Of a stretch of 64,000 bases of DNA, positions 41,405 through 54,135 are shown one piece after another (position 1 is the stretch's first letter; each line of letters starts with the position of its first letter). The notes under the pieces are model-generated. The model was given only the letters and a program-made list of their open reading frames with translations. It was not told the origin of the DNA and searched no databases. The stretch comes from Solea solea. Taxonomy: Eukaryota > Chordata > Actinopteri > Pleuronectiformes > Soleidae. The position numbers were made by a program, and so were the translations under genes. The stretch lies in assembly GCF_958295425.1 (NCBI RefSeq), contig NC_081149.1, positions 18,342,753 through 18,406,752 on the forward strand, written 5' to 3'.

Positions 41405-41727
41405 CTACCTGATCCGCCCATCACTTTTGACAGGACCCAGTTCAGACTTGGGATCTGGGGACAGAGAGCTCCAGGAGGTTTTGGAGCAAGGTCCCAATGC
41501 TGGGCAGGAGGAAGTCTGTGTGGTGCACATGTCGCCTATTACCCAGAATGTCCTTACACTGTTGTCCACCCATTCCTCAAGGGACTGGCCCACGAGCTGG
41601 GCATTATGCTGGGCCTCCTGCAGGGCCGAATCCTGGGGAGGAAGCTTCAGCATGGAGCTCAGCTGCTGGAAACTCTGCTCCAGGTACAGGTTCCCTGGAG
41701 GGCCTGCATGGAGCCAGCTGTCCTCGA
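41405..41727 (-). CDS. xylt2: xylt2 exon 11 (C-terminus)
   Basis: It is 323 nt including stop TAG at 41407-41405. It encodes [20 protein letters not shown] and ends [19 protein letters not shown], nearly identical to the human XYLT2 end. Acceptor ATTTCAG|TC. Confidence 0.96.
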
Positions 41728-44700
41728 CTGAAATTAAAAATCATATCACTGCGTTACAACGCAAATAATGACAATTTTAAAGGCAATTAAGCCGATTAAA
41801 AAACTCAATTAAACTAATCTAAATTATCGTTCGATCTATTCTTTCAACTCACAAGAAAAATCTAATGCTCTAAATCCTTGACTCACCTTTGCGTAGTGGC
41901 TCCTTATCTTTGAAGTTCAGTGGCATGACAAGGAAGCAAACTTCTGCCACACGCTCCCATTGCTTTAACAGCCGCACTGTCCAGGTCCCCGGCCGCAGGG
42001 GGCGCTGTAACGGTGGTTTGTACTGGGTGTACTCCGCATCCACATCCACTATGATGTCGTAAGATGCTGCCACCACCAGTGCTGGGTCAATCCACACAAT
42101 AGTGGCTGTGAGGTTTGGACCGCGGGCCCATTTCTGTACTGCAAGTGGTTCGTCCAGAGGCCCGATCACACCACCGAAGTTGCGGAAGATTCTTTCCTTT
42201 GGATCCCAATCTGTGCCAATCTGTCAGGGAGAAAGAAAGAAAGATTAAGTCTGAGATAATTATGGGTAATGTGGCACAATATAGTGAAAAGGCTTTGACT
42301 ACGGCTGAAAACAATACATCTCATAATTGATTATTAAAAACAAGCACCAACCAAGTGACTAATTGATTAAATTAAGAAGATAATTGACAGATTAATCAAT
42401 TATGATTATGTATGTATGTGTTTGTCTTTCTTCTTCCTTCAAATACTAATAAAATAAGCTTCAAATTGAATTTGTGGTCACAAAAAACCAATACACCATG
42501 GACATAGTCTTCCAAAGTAAAGCCTTAGAAATAATAAAAAAAGAGTTAATGGTTAAATTTGAAAATTGATGTTCCCCTTATAAACTAAAGCACTGCACAT
42601 ATGAGTAGACACCAGTGTGACTGACAGCTAGGATCGTCTACTTGGTGACTTGTTGCAAATGACAGGTCAGAAAACTGACACGTCTCCGGTCAAATCACAA
42701 ATCTCGAGGCTTAACAACAGACTTTGCTTTGCAACCAGAGACGACTATGGACATTTTTATTTCCAGTCCTTGATAAAACCTTGATAATACTGCTGCAATC
42801 TTTACACACCAATTTGAGGGAATATGAGGTGCCTTGATCTTTTAAATTGCAGGATATAAACTTCAACAATACAAGGAGAAATAAGCTTTCATCATAAGTC
42901 AAACTCTGATGGTAAAGTAAGAGTTACTACCTCAGACGGCACTTCCACTTACTTCCAGATTCTTCAATCTCTCAAACTCTTTAAGGTTCTTCTCGAGTAC
43001 AAAAGACGTTTGAGGCACTGCCCACATCTCCAGTGTCTCCCTGGCCTTTGACCCCACAGCCTGTACGTCCTGACGCACCAGGTAACCTTGGAAATGATCG
43101 TCGTAGAAGTACAAGTGTACCGACAGTGGATAGCCTACAGGTTCAAACCTGAAGTGAGGAAATAAACCATCAGTGACAAATGACATTAATGCACCGCGTA
43201 TTTATAAAGAAACACACGTGCTTGATCGTAAAAAGAGAAACCTACAAAGAGAAAGACCTTCTACCTGCATGCCTCCACATTTTTCTGTGTCGTCGTCAGA
43301 CTCTTAAGACCCAGGCGAAAGAAAGATGTGTAAGCTGTGAGGGCAACATCCCTGAGTGAGTTGATGCTGTCCAACTGCTCGAACACACTTTCCCAGTAAG
43401 CCTTAACGGCGATGGTGCCTGGAGCGTACTGGCCGTACAAGTGAGTGTCCAGAATTTCTATGGCCTCCTGATTCACTGTTGACTCAAATTTACGAGCGAA
43501 GAACGTTGGGCGGGACAATTGCTGTGGATGAGAAAGAGACAATAGCTAAATCTGAGCATTGAGGGGAAACAATTCACACCAAGTTGGTTCAATTCTACTG
43601 TATTGATCCATTTGTCGTCCATAAAAATGCTGCTTGGTTTGTTTCCATGCACACAAAAAAATGATTGATGATTTATTCTCTTGCAGTCTCATGAGCTTAC
43701 ATCAACAAATTAATCCACATGACCAGTTACCGAACTAACTAAAACACAAAAAAAAAAGAGCACATCCTCCCTCCAGACTCCCACCCAAATAATAACAAAA
43801 ATGTCAAATATACCTGAATCCGGATGAGGTCTTGTGGTTTGAAATCATTGGGAGAGCAACCACACCAGTCGACAATGTGCTTGTACTGACATTTACATCC
43901 CAGTTTACGATTCCAGTTGGTGACACGCAGGTTATTGTCCACCAGAGAGTCGCACATGTGACTGTTGCCCAGCACTGTGTGATAGAAAGACTGGAATAGA
44001 AAGTACAGCAGTAAGTAATTATATATAAATAAATATTTATGCTGTGGGTGAATAAACGGTAAATCGTCAGAGATGTATCGATGTTAAATTGCAAAAGGGC
44101 ATGTCTGTGTTGCACCAAACAAAGGCGAACCGACTGCCGAGACATTAAACCACACAGACAGATAGATTCCAACTCCCTCCTCTCGTCTGCAGCACTGCGC
44201 CCAAAGGTATTACATTATCTCTGCTGCAAGACTCTTCTGACCTGACAGTGGAGAACAAGCCTCAGACAGGCTTGTACATCAAACTGTCAACTTCCCCTAT
44301 AAGAGAGAAAAAGAACACCCAAGGCTCACTTACCTCAGCGGGGAGCAGAGCATAGGAATAGAACTGCTTCAGCCCTGACACCAGGTCATCCTGGGAGTTG
44401 ATGACATACTCCACAAAGCGGCGGGTGAGCGCAAACCAATCAGAGCCACCTGAGACTTCCAGGCCTTCTGGGATGCTGCGCTCCCCGAGACGCCACATGT
44501 GGTTGTCACACTCATGGAACAGACGGTCGAGACCCTGCTTTTTAATGAATCTTGAACACAAAACATGGTTGGAATGTGTTAATGGTTTTTTGAGGATGGT
44601 TTTACGGATCAAAACAAACTATTTCCCCTCTAAATTATAAAGCTGTATTTATTAATGTTAAATACAGCTTCTCCTGAATTAATTATGGGAAAGACAGTGT

Positions 44701-47700
44701 AGATGTTAGGTTTGGAATTAATGTTACTTAATTAAGTTCAATGTCAGTGTTAAGGTGTTTGCTTATGTTAAAGCAAACATCCTCACCTGGCATTCTCTCT
44801 CCCGTGTGACTTGAGGAAGTTCTTGTTTCTGTGCTGCGACAGGAAAGCCACCAGTTCATCATTGGTCCTGCAGGAGCGAGATAGGGTGGGCAGTGATAGG
44901 AACACAGGTTAGGTCTAGTGGATTCTTTGGAAAGGGAGGGTGTAGTACTAATGCTGCTATGATGCTGAAGTCACCGTACATCAGAGAGTCTCAATGCAGC
45001 AGCGAAAAATTAATCAATGAATGTGAACAGAAAATGGAAAAGCTGTGCAAATTCTGAAGCAATGCATTAAAGCGGCTGTTCTAAAAGCGGGTCCAATACA
45101 CATTCAACCATTCAACTTATATAAAAGCCTTTCCACAATTTCTGCATCTCCTATATCCACTTAGAGTTGTGTCTGCATTCCTCTCACAAGTACATGCTTG
45201 TGGTTTCATTCATACTAAAATGAGATCTGGCGCTCCTTAACTGAATACCTAATCCTGCATTCTCTTCCATTCCAATACTGTTCTCCTCTGAAGCCTACAC
45301 AGTCGATTCTCACAAATAAATGGTATGTGTGGGAATAGATGTGCATTGTGTGGTTATCCTAAGCTCTGATGTTGCTCCACAGGCTGACTAACCTGGTGGG
45401 AAAGTCTGTGGCACTGAGATTGATGAAAAAATCCCATTTCCAGTCCACCATGGAGAGCAGGTCCTGCATGCTGCGCAGGTAGGCCTTCAGCAGGCTGGCA
45501 CCGCCCCAGATGGTGACCATTCTCCAGGGTGTGGCCCGCACATTTGGGAACTGCTGGGCTATCTGCAGGACCTCTCGATGCATGTAGCCCGACCGCTGGA
45601 GGATTTCACAACAAAAGGTCAAACACAACACATACACATACAAGTTCTGTTTCTACGTCACTTATGTAATCCACTTTTACGTGCAGAGCAGCTGTCACTG
45701 ATCTGCCTGTCACTGTGCCAAGACAACCGCACAAAGCTGGCTTACGTTGAAAGACAATTTGATGCTTTGTCCTGCTAATCATCACACAGACTGAACAAAA
45801 ATTCAAACTAAAAAAGCCCTCTGAGAGTGCAAACCGCTACCAATGCCACCTATCTTGACAGATTAACCACTAGTTAAACACAAAAAACCTGAATCCGGAT
45901 CGGTTTTCAGACCTTAGATTTGCCAGATAATTAAAAAGCACGTTTCTATATAATCACTAAATTGATTAGTTAAGACACTAAAATAATATTTGCTCAGTTG
46001 TTTAGCGAAGCACAAACTGTGTGTTACTCGCCTGTCCTGTATTAAATCAAGAGTGGACATTAAGACAAAGACTGCAGATTTAGCATGAATATGTGTGTTT
46101 CCTCTGCAACAGTAAAGAGGAAAGCAACAGTGAAAATAATCCATCACAGTCCTCTCATGTAGACACAGCCGGGGAAAACAGTTATGAAGACATGGGTGCT
46201 GTGGTACAGTGAGGGCAGTAGACTGATTCCAGTACAACATGACCTGTTTTAGAGCCTGAGATAAGGCTTGTGGAGGGTCTGTGATGCAACTGCCCCACTG
46301 ACTTCTTATTCATCACCGCCTCCAGTGAGCCTCTCCACCGTCACCTGGCAGCAGAACGGGGCGACTCAGTGGGACTCGGTAACCTTTCCAACTGCACAGG
46401 TGCACTCACAAAAGACAAAAGACACCTGTACCTCATTTATCTGTGCCCTGCACAAGGGATTACTGTTTTTCCCAAGAATTTGACATAAAAAATCCTGAGA
46501 ACAGAAGACAATTTTCCCAGGAATCCTGGGAAATAAGCTTTTTTTTTTACATACGACACATAACATCAGATAAGCCCAGGTCATTTCAGACAATAATAAA
46601 TACAACACAGAGACAATATGCATATATATGGACCCAATCTGACCGTTATGTGTATTATTTTTAGCATTATTAGGGCAAAAAAACAAAACAAAATGTATGT
46701 CAATCACATACTCACAGCACAGACTGTGTCTGTGACCTTTTTACCGCCATCTACCGACTCTGTCTCATCAACAACTCTATTAGTCATTACATTTCCTGGG
46801 AATGGGTAAAAGGTTCTGATAGGATTTCCCAGGAAACACCTTTACAAAGACTACACCCTACCCTGATTTCTCCAGACATTCGCCAGACATTTGTCTTTTG
46901 CCTTGCAGCTACACAAACAGCAGACATTTAATCCAGACCCTAAGAATAACCACAACTCCCCCTATCCAGGCTAATCCCCTTTACCATACTGCGAGACCTG
47001 TGGGATGAATTTAATCCTCATAAAGCGAGAAGACCTTAGTGGTAAATGCATGTATGAACTCAGAGTCACCAGCATCAAGCAATCACTGTGCAAAGTCTGC
47101 TTGTAGCATGTTAAAAGTCTGTAGGCCATCAATACGAAGAGGTTGCAATGGTACACTGCAGAGAATGTACAGCAATGTAATGTAAGGAATGTAACGTGTC
47201 CTTACCTTGTCTACATGGATGTAATAGTAGTGGTCACGGTGGTATATGGCTTTCATGAGGCGCTTGAGCTGCCGTACGGCTCGGCCGTGGACCATCAGAA
47301 CAAAGGCCACCCTGACAGGGTTCTCCACACTGGACAGGCTGTTGTCCAGCTCAACAACCTGAACTGGATTTGACAGACCTGACCAAAGACAATAGAGAAA
47401 AAGATAACTCTTAAAAGGTATAAAAATTTAGTTAAAAAAAAAAAAAAAAAACCTATGACATAAGAAAGTGTAAATCACAATATCTCTATTATAACTCCAC
47501 CCAATTCAGTGTTTTAAAAATAATGTATTAATGCATGAAAACACTAACAAGAAGCAGGACTTTTCTGGTCTGCATTGAGATGAGACAAGAGATTAAGGTA
47601 GCAAACCAATTAGTGCGTTAGACAACAGGACTGAATTAATTTTAAATGAATGGTTTAGGTAGATTAATGAAAATCCATTTCTCTTTAACCTCCTCCACCA

Positions 47701-50700
47701 TCCCCTTGAGCTTCCATAATTCACAGTGGCCTGCAGCCCATTTCCCTGGCATTTCCGCAGGGAGTTTGACTAAATGGCAGCAAACAGTGAAGAGTTTGTT
47801 CTTAAAAAAAAGGCTAATTCTCCTCAGTGGCATGGATCAGGTAGGTTTGTGTTTGGTTGCTCTTTAACCCAATGGGTTATGTTTGAAATGCCAACTTGAT
47901 TTGAATCATTTCTTTGTCATTTGTATATTTTTTTTTAGAAGAAAAATGCGATGTACAATTGTAAATCAAGTTTGGTGTAAAAATAAAAAGAAGGAGAAGA
48001 AGAAGGAGGAATTTTAGGCCATATTGGCGAGCCACAATTTCCAAGAATTATGCTTTTTCAGCCCAATGTGCCAATACCTTGATATTTAGTTTACAATCAA
48101 AGGCGATTAGAATATAGCAAACAAGAAAACCAAAGAAATTCGACTAAAATAATATGAACTTACACAGTTAACTGTGAAAATATTTGCAGCTACATTTCCC
48201 CAATGATTAGCTAACTGATCAGTTGTTTTATCTCACACTAATTCTTGCAATACAAGACAAGACAGAAAGTGTGTTGTTCTCTCACCAGGCTGGGGGCAGA
48301 ACTGAGGAAATGCGTCTGGCATGAGCCGACCAGCCTGATGTTGGCACACGATGTTGGCGATCTCCTGTCGGCACTGCTGTGACCCAGCACGATGGAGGGC
48401 AGACAGAGCGTCCTTCCCTAAGATATCACATTTAGGCACAAAGTCACTGCTGGGGGCTTGGTGTGCCCCGTCCACGCTGCCCGGCTCCCCTGGTATGGCA
48501 GCAGCAGGGAGCTTAGGTGCGCCACCTGCGCCCCATCGCATCTCGCTAAAGTTGCGGCTGCTAGACAGGTCATGGGAGACAACATTGTCCATTCCAGCGC
48601 CCGTCACCCCTCGCTCCTGTGGAGACTTCAGCCTGATGCCGGGCTTTCCTCCTTGCCGGCTTGTTGCTCTCCTCAGCGCACTGGCTGCTGTGCCTCCTGT
48701 CCTCTCCAACCTGGTGCTCCATCTGCCCTTGTTCCTCCCTGACAAAGAGTTTTGTTTCTCCCAAAGTGCACTGTCTCTCTTGGGGTCCTGGCTGTTGTGG
48801 TCCGGTAGTTTAGACCGTCGTGTTTTTCTCTGAGGAGAGAGCGAGAGAACAGAGAAATGAAAGCAGGATAGAGAGAGATGGGTTGAGGGAAAGAATATGA
48901 TTCTTTTGCCAGTCCATCAGAGCATCTAGGACTAACACTACTGAGAAGAGTGAAGCATTCTCAATCATGACAGAAGGTAAACAAACACCTGAACAGAGAC
49001 AGCAGTAGACCCCAGTGGGAAAAATGTGTTTATTTGGTTTTGTTTTTCCCAAAATTCTTTCATGTGGGTTATTTTTAGTTGAGCCTCCTCCTTAATCTGC
49101 CAAAAGTACCGTTCTGGATAGTGACACATATACACACAAAAGACATGAACACAGTAAATCACTGTAGAAACCTCTGTCTGCACCCTGAGGCAAATATTGT
49201 AAAAAAAAAAAAACATGCAGATCATGTCTTCCCAAACCCTTCACACATATAGGGGAGCTGCATAAGCATAGCCCTCAGATGTTAAGGAGGCTAAACAGAG
49301 ACTTGTCTGACTTTCTCTCTCTCTTTGTGTGAGGGAGGAATATTAGTACAGCAGCATGTTGCTTGCATGCATATGTTGTGTATCAGAATGCTGGGCAGTG
49401 ACACAGTCCCTGATATGCAGTTGGAACCATTGGATATAGCATCTGACCTAAACCCAAACATTAAAATATTGGTCTGAACCTGCACTGGCCCAAATTAAAG
49501 TACTTGTTCAATATGAGTGATCAGGTTTTCTTAATCACTGTCACAAGGATAGGCTCAATAACATCCACATGTATGAAATCCTGTGTTTGCACAAGGGTAA
49601 ATGTGTGCAATTATTCAACCACTTATTGCTGCCTTTTCTTAATATGATTCATTATTCTTCATGATTTGCGCGTTGCAGTGGCATCTTGATTTTAATCCTC
49701 AGAGACTTCATAGACGTGATCCGCTTATATCGGCTTTGAAGTATTAAAAAATATTTTGGCAGTAACATCCCTAAAGGAGATGATAAGGCTAGAGAAGAAA
49801 AAGAAGAAATAAGGGGAAAAAGGTGTTGCGTTGTCGGTTTACCGAACAGTAAAATTATATAAGCATCAGTAAGAGCAGGACAGTTTTCAACACTTCAAAA
49901 ATAGATATAAGTCTAATGTTGTTGGTGTACAAATCTGATCTAATACAAATCCAATTAAGGACACGCCACAATAATCAAACTAATCTGGGTGGCTTCCAAA
50001 ATTATGTTGCAGTGTCACAAAGTAAACAGTCGTGCACAAATCACACCTCCAAAATACAGAAGGCAGGCAGTGAAAGAGAAAAAAAACCTGTACTTTGGCC
50101 ATTTTTTTAGCAGAACACATCATAGCTTTGGCACAGCAGCAGATTCCTGGATCACACAAAAGCCCTTTCAAAATATGTACTTGGGGAGAAGGAATGAAGA
50201 GTGAGTGGGCTGACAGCTTTCTACATTTATCAGACAGTGTAGCTGAATGTAGCCTCAAGTCACAGGTACTTTGACAGAGCAGAGACAGTGAGTACAGAAG
50301 AGGAGCGGAGCTGTGTGATTAAGACAAGAACCAGATAATACACTGCCAGTGAAACAGCTGCCAACCAGTACAGCACAGTCAGCTAATGATTGCCAACTAC
50401 TCTCTCAGTAGGAGACATTGTGGAGCTTCGTATCGGTCAGTGTAGTGGGAGCCTCTTTAAGGGACTTCATTTTCCTGGTTTTTGCCAGCATTTTGCAGAA
50501 ACCTGATGTTGTAAACATCAATTAGATGGGTGAGAGGATTAGGACAAACCTTATACACATCAAATGTGAGCTTTACGTGACACACAGGATGTGTCCTTCA
50601 ATCTAAAATAATCAAATCAAATACAACACCTGAAACCGTGAACTGAAACATTAGGATTACAAGGTCATATCTTTGCAGCGTTAATAATAAGAAACTCCTT

Positions 50701-53218
50701 TTATGTGCATGACATGTAAACTGCTTTGTTAGAAAAGTGTAGAGCAAAGCTAGGGAACAACACTGAGGGTAAGGCAGGTGTTTGCAGCATTGATTAGAAG
50801 ACTGCATGCTTTTAAGTTTCTTTTCTAACACATACGACAAGCCTGCAGCCGGGGCTAATGTTTTCTCTTATCACTCGTTTTCACAGCTTTTAATTAACAC
50901 CATCATGTCAAATGTATGGATTCAAAAGAAAGCTAAACACATCCTCCTTACTTTCCAATTAAATTAAAAAAAACTTATCACAGTTGCCATCTGCTGAGGC
51001 GGGAAGCATCAGCAGCAGCAGCCAGTCAGCTCTGTAGAAGAGTGTGAGAAAGCAAAGGATAATATGAGGATAACAGAGCCGTCTTCTGTTGTCTTTTCCT
51101 TCGTTCTTCTTCACAAAGGCTTCATCTTAATGCATGTAGCACACACAGCAAGCCACTGATTAGAGCAGATGTGAGTTTAAACTGCACACATGGGAATCCA
51201 GCCATGTGTGCTCATGTTGAAAACATTAGAGGGAGCCTCCCTGACTGAATAGGCACGATTCAGAAGTGACATGATGATGAGCATTAGTTCTAAAAGTCGG
51301 ATTTTTTTACTCTGTATATTTCAGTTGTCAAATATTCACAGACCGCCTGCACTGCCATTTACGTAAGTTCAATTGGACTACTATCCTTGCCCCTGTATAC
51401 AAGCGCTAGTGGGGAATTAATGTATCACTCTTTTATTACTTCGGTCCAAATCCAGTGCTACTGCCCTTATAACCCACATATGAGTCTGAGGCACAGGACA
51501 GCAAATCTTTATGTTTAAGGGTTGTACAAACCTACATAAACTACAGTTAACCACAACCCCTATAGACATTTTTCTGCATCTTGTCCAAAGCATGTTTAAG
51601 CCTGCACCTGACGAAGCAGCAGAGATTCTGGAGGTATTATAAAGCAGATGGGTGACAGAAGTCAAATGTTTCATACAGAAGACATCTTTTCTATGATATG
51701 ATAATAGAGGTGTCACATATTTGTTTTGTTGCCATACTGTAGGTGTGCAGAAAGAAAATTGGTTACTTCATATGCTTGTGTATTTACATAGAAGCAGGAG
51801 CCCAGGGACCAGAGAATTAGGCTCTGGCTTTACAGAGTAGCTTACAGCTTAACCTGGATAGATTTGAATAGTCAAGACTAGAGTGAACAACAGACTCACA
51901 ACCCTTCATTTTCCTCCTCAGAGTGGAGGGTCAAACTTTCATCACTGTTGCTGCCAACCCACCCTGCCCACCTATCGGTGCTGGAAAATTGTACACACTT
52001 GCCACTTCTTTACAGAGAGACAGCACACTTAACTCTTCAGGTTTCAGCTTGCCCTCCAGTGGCTTTATCAGTTTGAGTGCAGCTCAAGAAAAAGTAACTC
52101 CTGTACATGCAGTCCACCACAAATCATGGAGACTTGCTCGCTGCCTCTACAGATTTAGATTACCCAAAATGGCAGGTGACAGTGTCAGTGATAATGGAGA
52201 GAGGGGCATGGGTGAAGGGGAGATGGATGAAGATTTTTAAATTGTGGATGTTCCAATGGCTTTTAAATCTGTCGAGTGGAAAAACTAGTGTTTTCTCGTG
52301 TGAAAAAATGTGTGAGAAAACAATGTTATCTCGAAATAACGTGATATTTTCTCGTTATAACGTAATACTGAGCACCCCACTTTTTTTTGTATGTGTGGCA
52401 GCAATATGCTTCCGTAAAAAGGAGAAAGGGTGATGGAAAAACAAAAAGCAGAAATCAAATCACTGACAGAGTGCATTGTATTTTTCGTCGCCCCCAAATG
52501 AAAAAAGCTCACTATAAAGTCACAAAAGTTTAAGTTACACAGAGTCTAAAGCAATCTCACTCACAACCACCAAGAGCTACAGATCTTGTGCCATAGTATT
52601 AATGCATTACATAGCTAGATAATAGGGACAATAACAAATCAGAACAGTTATAAACCGTTATAACAGCTGTGATGGGCGCTCCGGCTCACTGTTTGTTTCA
52701 ATGAATCGTCACTGAGTCCCACATAAAGTTGCATTACTCCATAAAGATCTTCCCCCTGCAATCTGTCAGTTTAGTCAGGGTTTGTCTGTCCATGTCGTTC
52801 CCCTCTCAGTGACTTCAGTTAAAATGTACACACAGTCACCAGTGCTGGAGCTAGTCTTTAATTTGTGCCATTTTAACACCGTTACCAGCGACAGACAGAC
52901 AGGACTGGTTCGGCTGTACTGAAAGTGTTTCGCAGCAGCTCTCCCCCTCGCCCACTCCCCAGCTGCTCCCTTAGCCAATTCCACCAAGCATTGACTGAAT
53001 CATAACATACGGATGAGCTAAGCTAAGCGCTAACGGGCGACCCAGTCACTGTCACACAAGAAATAACCGGAAAGCTCATATCTTACCTCGGCCTCGCCCT
53101 CCTCCAGACTCCTCAGACTCCATACAACCAGCCCTTGGATCAAGAGGATAGTCAGGGCGGCAGCGATGGCTAGTTTGTACCGTCGGAGGAGCTTCTGGAC
53201 TCGAGCGCTAGCCACCAT
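41405..53218 (-). CDS. xylt2: Xylosyltransferase 2, complete (11 coding exons)
   Basis: This is a Golgi type II membrane enzyme (EC 2.4.2.26). It transfers xylose from UDP-xylose to serines of proteoglycan core proteins, the first step of heparan and chondroitin sulfate chain assembly. Exons sum to 2637 coding bases, 878 residues; human XYLT2 is 865. Order: short cytoplasmic tail [15 protein letters not shown], membrane anchor about 16-35, variable stem to about 185, a Cys-containing stem end with [12 protein letters not shown], the GT14 catalytic domain from about [12 protein letters not shown] (about 241) to residue 500, and the xylosyltransferase C-terminal domain. The DWD motif reported as important in XYLT1 is present at 664-666. 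The start is secure: no upstream in-frame ATG, A at -3 and G at +4, and the same first residues as human XYLT2 rather than XYLT1. Confidence 0.97.
41887..42220 (-). CDS. xylt2: xylt2 exon 10
   Basis: It is 334 nt, starting [17 protein letters not shown] with the DWD motif, then [20 protein letters not shown] and [19 protein letters not shown]. Acceptor CTGACAG|ATT, donor AAAG|GTGAGT, phase 1. Confidence 0.95.
42221..42952 (-). other. xylt2 intron 9
   Basis: AT-rich; nothing recognisable. Confidence 0.8.
42953..43148 (-). CDS. xylt2: xylt2 exon 9
   Basis: It is 196 nt, encoding [20 protein letters not shown] and a GYLVRQDVQ segment. Acceptor CTTCAG|G, donor GGAA|GTAAGT. Confidence 0.94.
43265..43521 (-). 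CDS. xylt2: xylt2 exon 8
   Basis: It is 257 nt, starting [20 protein letters not shown]. This is where the C-terminal xylosyltransferase domain begins. Acceptor CCACAG|CAA, donor GCAG|GTAGAA. Confidence 0.95.
43814..43990 (-). CDS. xylt2: xylt2 exon 7
   Basis: It has 59 codons from [20 protein letters not shown] through a Cys-rich [20 protein letters not shown] to LIRIQ. Acceptor TTCCAG|TCT, donor CAG|GTATAT. Confidence 0.95.
43991..44333 (-). other. xylt2 intron 6
   Basis: Nothing recognisable. Confidence 0.8.
44334..44550 (-). CDS. xylt2: xylt2 exon 6
   Basis: It is 217 nt, encoding [40 protein letters not shown] and LLPAE. It includes the SDWF segment of the donor site region. Acceptor TTCAAG|A, donor GAG|GTAAGT. 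Confidence 0.95.
44787..44867 (-). CDS. xylt2: xylt2 exon 5
   Basis: It is 81 nt, phase 2 in and out, encoding [20 protein letters not shown] and HGRENA. Acceptor CTGCAG|GAC, donor CCAG|GTGAGG. No frame marker longer than 27 codons exists for it. Confidence 0.94.
44868..45392 (-). other. xylt2 intron 4
   Basis: Nothing recognisable. Confidence 0.8.
45393..45595 (-). CDS. xylt2: xylt2 exon 4 (catalytic core)
   Basis: It is 203 nt. It carries [15 protein letters not shown] and [14 protein letters not shown], highly conserved in xylosyltransferases. Acceptor CTCCAG|CGG, donor CCAG|GTTAGT. Confidence 0.96.
45596..47205 (-). other. xylt2 intron 3
   Basis: AT-rich with repeated AGGAATCCTGGGA-like and TTTCCCAGGAA-like words near 46460-46540 and 46795-46835. 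No exon seen. Confidence 0.75.
47206..47378 (-). CDS. xylt2: xylt2 exon 3 (start of catalytic domain)
   Basis: It is 173 nt, acceptor GGTCAG|GT and donor AAG|GTAAGG. It encodes [20 protein letters not shown] and YYYIHVDK, the first strands of the GT14 fold. Confidence 0.95.
47379..48285 (-). other. xylt2 intron 2
   Basis: A-rich tract at 47433-47451; nothing else recognisable. Confidence 0.8.
48286..48829 (-). CDS. xylt2: xylt2 exon 2 (stem region)
   Basis: It is 544 nt, acceptor CTCCTCAG|AGA and donor CCTG|GTGAGA, ending in phase 1. The first two thirds are basic and poorly conserved. The end is conserved: [16 protein letters not shown], then [20 protein letters not shown]. Confidence 0.93.
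48830..53086 (-). other. xylt2 intron 1 (4.3 kb)
   Basis: It contains one copy of a 40-base direct repeat at 52375-52416 next to a TTATCTCG/CGTTATAA palindromic tract (52325-52365). No extra exon was identified. Confidence 0.75.
52325..52416 (+). repeat. Interspersed repeat copy 1 (ATAACG palindromes plus GGCAGCAATA end)
   Basis: TTATCTCGAAATAACGTGAT and TTCTCGTTATAACG are followed by CCCCAC, a T run and GTATGTGTGGCAGCAATA, then TGCTTCCGTA. The last 40 bases recur at 53487-53526. The palindromic part looks like a fish element I have seen but cannot name. Confidence 0.7.
53087..53218 (-). CDS. xylt2: xylt2 exon 1 (signal anchor)
   Basis: It has 44 codons, ending SLEEGEAE, donor GAG|GTAAGA, phase 0. 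It holds the cytoplasmic tail and the membrane segment [20 protein letters not shown]. The frame stays open upstream to 53404 but without an ATG. Confidence 0.95.
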
Positions 53219-53486
53219 CTTTTCGACTCCAGTGAAGTCTACGTCGAGCGCGTGCACGGCGCATTCTGAGCTGCGCGCGCACGCGGCGTCGCTCGACTCG
53301 ACATCCTCGTGAAGCTCTGAAGTTAGGGGGAAGATGGATGGAACTTTGTCTGCTTTTGTTGAATATTCTGTATTTTGGTTTTCCAAGGCAACTTCTTCCC
53401 ACACTGTATCTCAGCCAATATTTCTTTGTGTTTTATTTCATTCAAAAAGTTTTTTGTTTGTTTTTTACAAAATATTATGCTTTCTA

Positions 53487-53526
53487 CCCCACGTTTTTGT
53501 ATGTGTGGCAGCAATACGCTTCCGTA
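53487..53526 (+). repeat. Interspersed repeat copy 2 (GGCAGCAATA end)
   Basis: CCCCACGTTTTTGTATGTGT followed by GGCAGCAATACGCTTCCGTA, in the same orientation as 52375-52416 and differing at only a few positions. The pair brackets xylt2 exon 1. Confidence 0.85.
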
Positions 53527-53929
53527 CAAATCAGCACTGCATTTACTAAAACGTGCATCCCATAATGTCTTCATAAATCGGACAATACAACACAAACCTA
53601 TTCCTTTCAAAACTTCAAAGCTCACACATAGTCTTTGTTCTTTTGGCGTGACATGTATTAACCACGACAGTTTATTTTATTAATAGCCTAATAATTGTAT
53701 CGCTTCAAGATTCACAAAACAATAATAAAAAAAAAAATAATAAAAACGCACATAATCACCTGAAACTGGCCTGGGTCAGTGGTCTATATAAATTATGGTA
53801 TATAAATTAGAGCTTAACCAACGAATAACCCTTTCAAACACACAGTGCATATATGTTGACCATATAACTTCAAAAGTTAAACAATGCTGTGTTTTACTAA
53901 TATTAGCTCAGCATCAGGGTACTTTATCT

Positions 53930-54135
53930 TGAATTTATAATGTTATAAAAACATATTGAGGTTAATCAAACACATTTGGAGAGCATTTTCTTAATTGTTA
54001 TCCACAGAGTATGTCACATGGCCTTATTTATTCATTAGTGGCAAAATAAGACCTAAACAACTCATCTAAGAATTATGCTAAAAAATGAGACATTGAATGA
54101 GAAGGTGTGTCCAAACTTTTGACTGGTGTGGGGAA
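53930..54135 (+). repeat. Probable transposon remnant ('GTGTGTCCAAACTTTTGACTG')
   Basis: It contains ACAGAGTATGTCACATGGCC, then GAATGAGAAGGTGTGTCC followed directly by AAACTTTTGACTGGTGTG. I recall this terminal motif from old Tc1-like remnants in fish. No transposase reading frame remains. Confidence 0.4.

Noticed and set aside
41382..41768. 128-codon plus-strand open frame
   Set aside because: It is antisense to xylt2 exon 11, whose C-terminus is nearly identical to the human protein.
48351..48833. 160-codon plus-strand open frame
   Set aside because: It is antisense to xylt2 exon 2, which has matching phase and conserved residues at its 3' end.
53219..53404. A 62-codon in-frame N-terminal extension of xylt2
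   Set aside because: The open frame begins at GTG, has no upstream ATG, and the conserved vertebrate start [10 protein letters not shown] lies at 53218 with a strong start context.
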